Shown here: positions 63,901 to 64,000 of the stretch, one piece after another
How the letters are laid out: the number at the start of each line of letters is the position of its first letter
Numbering within the stretch: position 1 is the stretch's first letter
Assembly: GCA_023313575.1 (NCBI GenBank)
Contig: JAJTTP010000004.1
Location: 2,170,001 to 2,234,000, forward strand
Length of the DNA stretch: 64,000 nucleotides
Direction: 5' to 3'
From: Eutypella sp. D-1
Lineage: Eukaryota > Ascomycota > Sordariomycetes > Xylariales > Diatrypaceae
The notes under the pieces: generated by a model
Told to the model about the DNA's origin: nothing
What the model saw: only the letters and a program-made list of their open reading frames with translations
The model's database searches: none
Translations under genes and position numbers: made by a program

Positions 63901-64000
63901 CATAGACGCCATTTAGGGGGGGTTCCTTGTTTTCAGCGCAACGTGCAATTTATTGTCGTCGCTATATTTGCCCAACCAGCGCAAATAGCAACTACAGCCG
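60966..64000. other. Right end of the window, no gene supported
   Basis: About 3 kb. Frames at 61194-61574 and 62176-62406 lack coding character. At 61790-62060 a discontinuous frame reads SAGALSLNDAFTHNELEACR and later ALKNAFESVWLSLIVDRFLE, with stops between; it may be a decayed fragment. From about 63400 the sequence has CAGCAG/CAACAG triplet-rich and then CT-rich stretches like a promoter of a gene beyond the window. Confidence 0.4.

Overview
The window looks like nuclear DNA of a filamentous ascomycete, most likely a Sordariomycete. Genes are interrupted by short introns (about 50-110 nt, GTAAGT/GTACGT-type donors, AG acceptors). One DNA-transposon island is heavily AT-biased, as expected after repeat-induced point mutation (RIP). 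The recognisable proteins are fungal: an NmrA-like regulator, a SidF/SidL-type siderophore acyltransferase, a fungal P450, a Sulfotransfer_4-type protein and a DUF6546-like protein. Short TACCTA/TAGGTA palindromes recur between genes. The genus cannot be read from the sequence.

Layout. 0-9.2 kb: a small secreted protein (+), the mitoribosomal twin-CX9C protein mS37/Mrp10 (-), a small cationic protein (+), a one-span membrane protein of unknown function (-), and diverging from it a roughly 3-kb gene coding for a chymotrypsin-fold protease-like domain joined to a degenerate peptide:N-glycanase (transglutaminase-fold) domain, interrupted by one in-frame TAG. 9.9-12.0 kb: a TIR transposon relic with a nested 168-bp MITE. 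12.4-17.3 kb: NmrA-like protein, quinone oxidoreductase, Mediator subunit 18. 19.9-32.3 kb: siderophore acyltransferase, MFS transporter, mevalonate diphosphate decarboxylase, cytochrome c/c1 heme lyase, RUS/DUF647 protein. 34.5-40.1 kb: P450, a doubtful small gene, sulfotransferase-like protein. 40.1-48.6 kb: gene-poor, with a tandem ~299-bp duplication, a purine-skewed noncoding stretch, a charged repeat protein and a MITE related to the transposon island. 48.6-55.7 kb: DUF6546/F-box-like protein and an 800-residue F-box/LRR-like protein. 57.9-61 kb: a probable decayed gene with a second in-frame TAG, and two tandem small cationic proteins. 61-64 kb: no gene seen.

The housekeeping genes (mS37, Med18, Erg19, heme lyase) act in separate processes and show no operon logic. 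The most unusual content is the protease/PNGase-like fusion with its in-frame TAG, the three small proteins that share a cationic amphipathic N-terminus, and the nested transposon island with its related short copy 36 kb away. All exon boundaries were assigned by eye from splice consensus and reading frame; no alignment or search was run.
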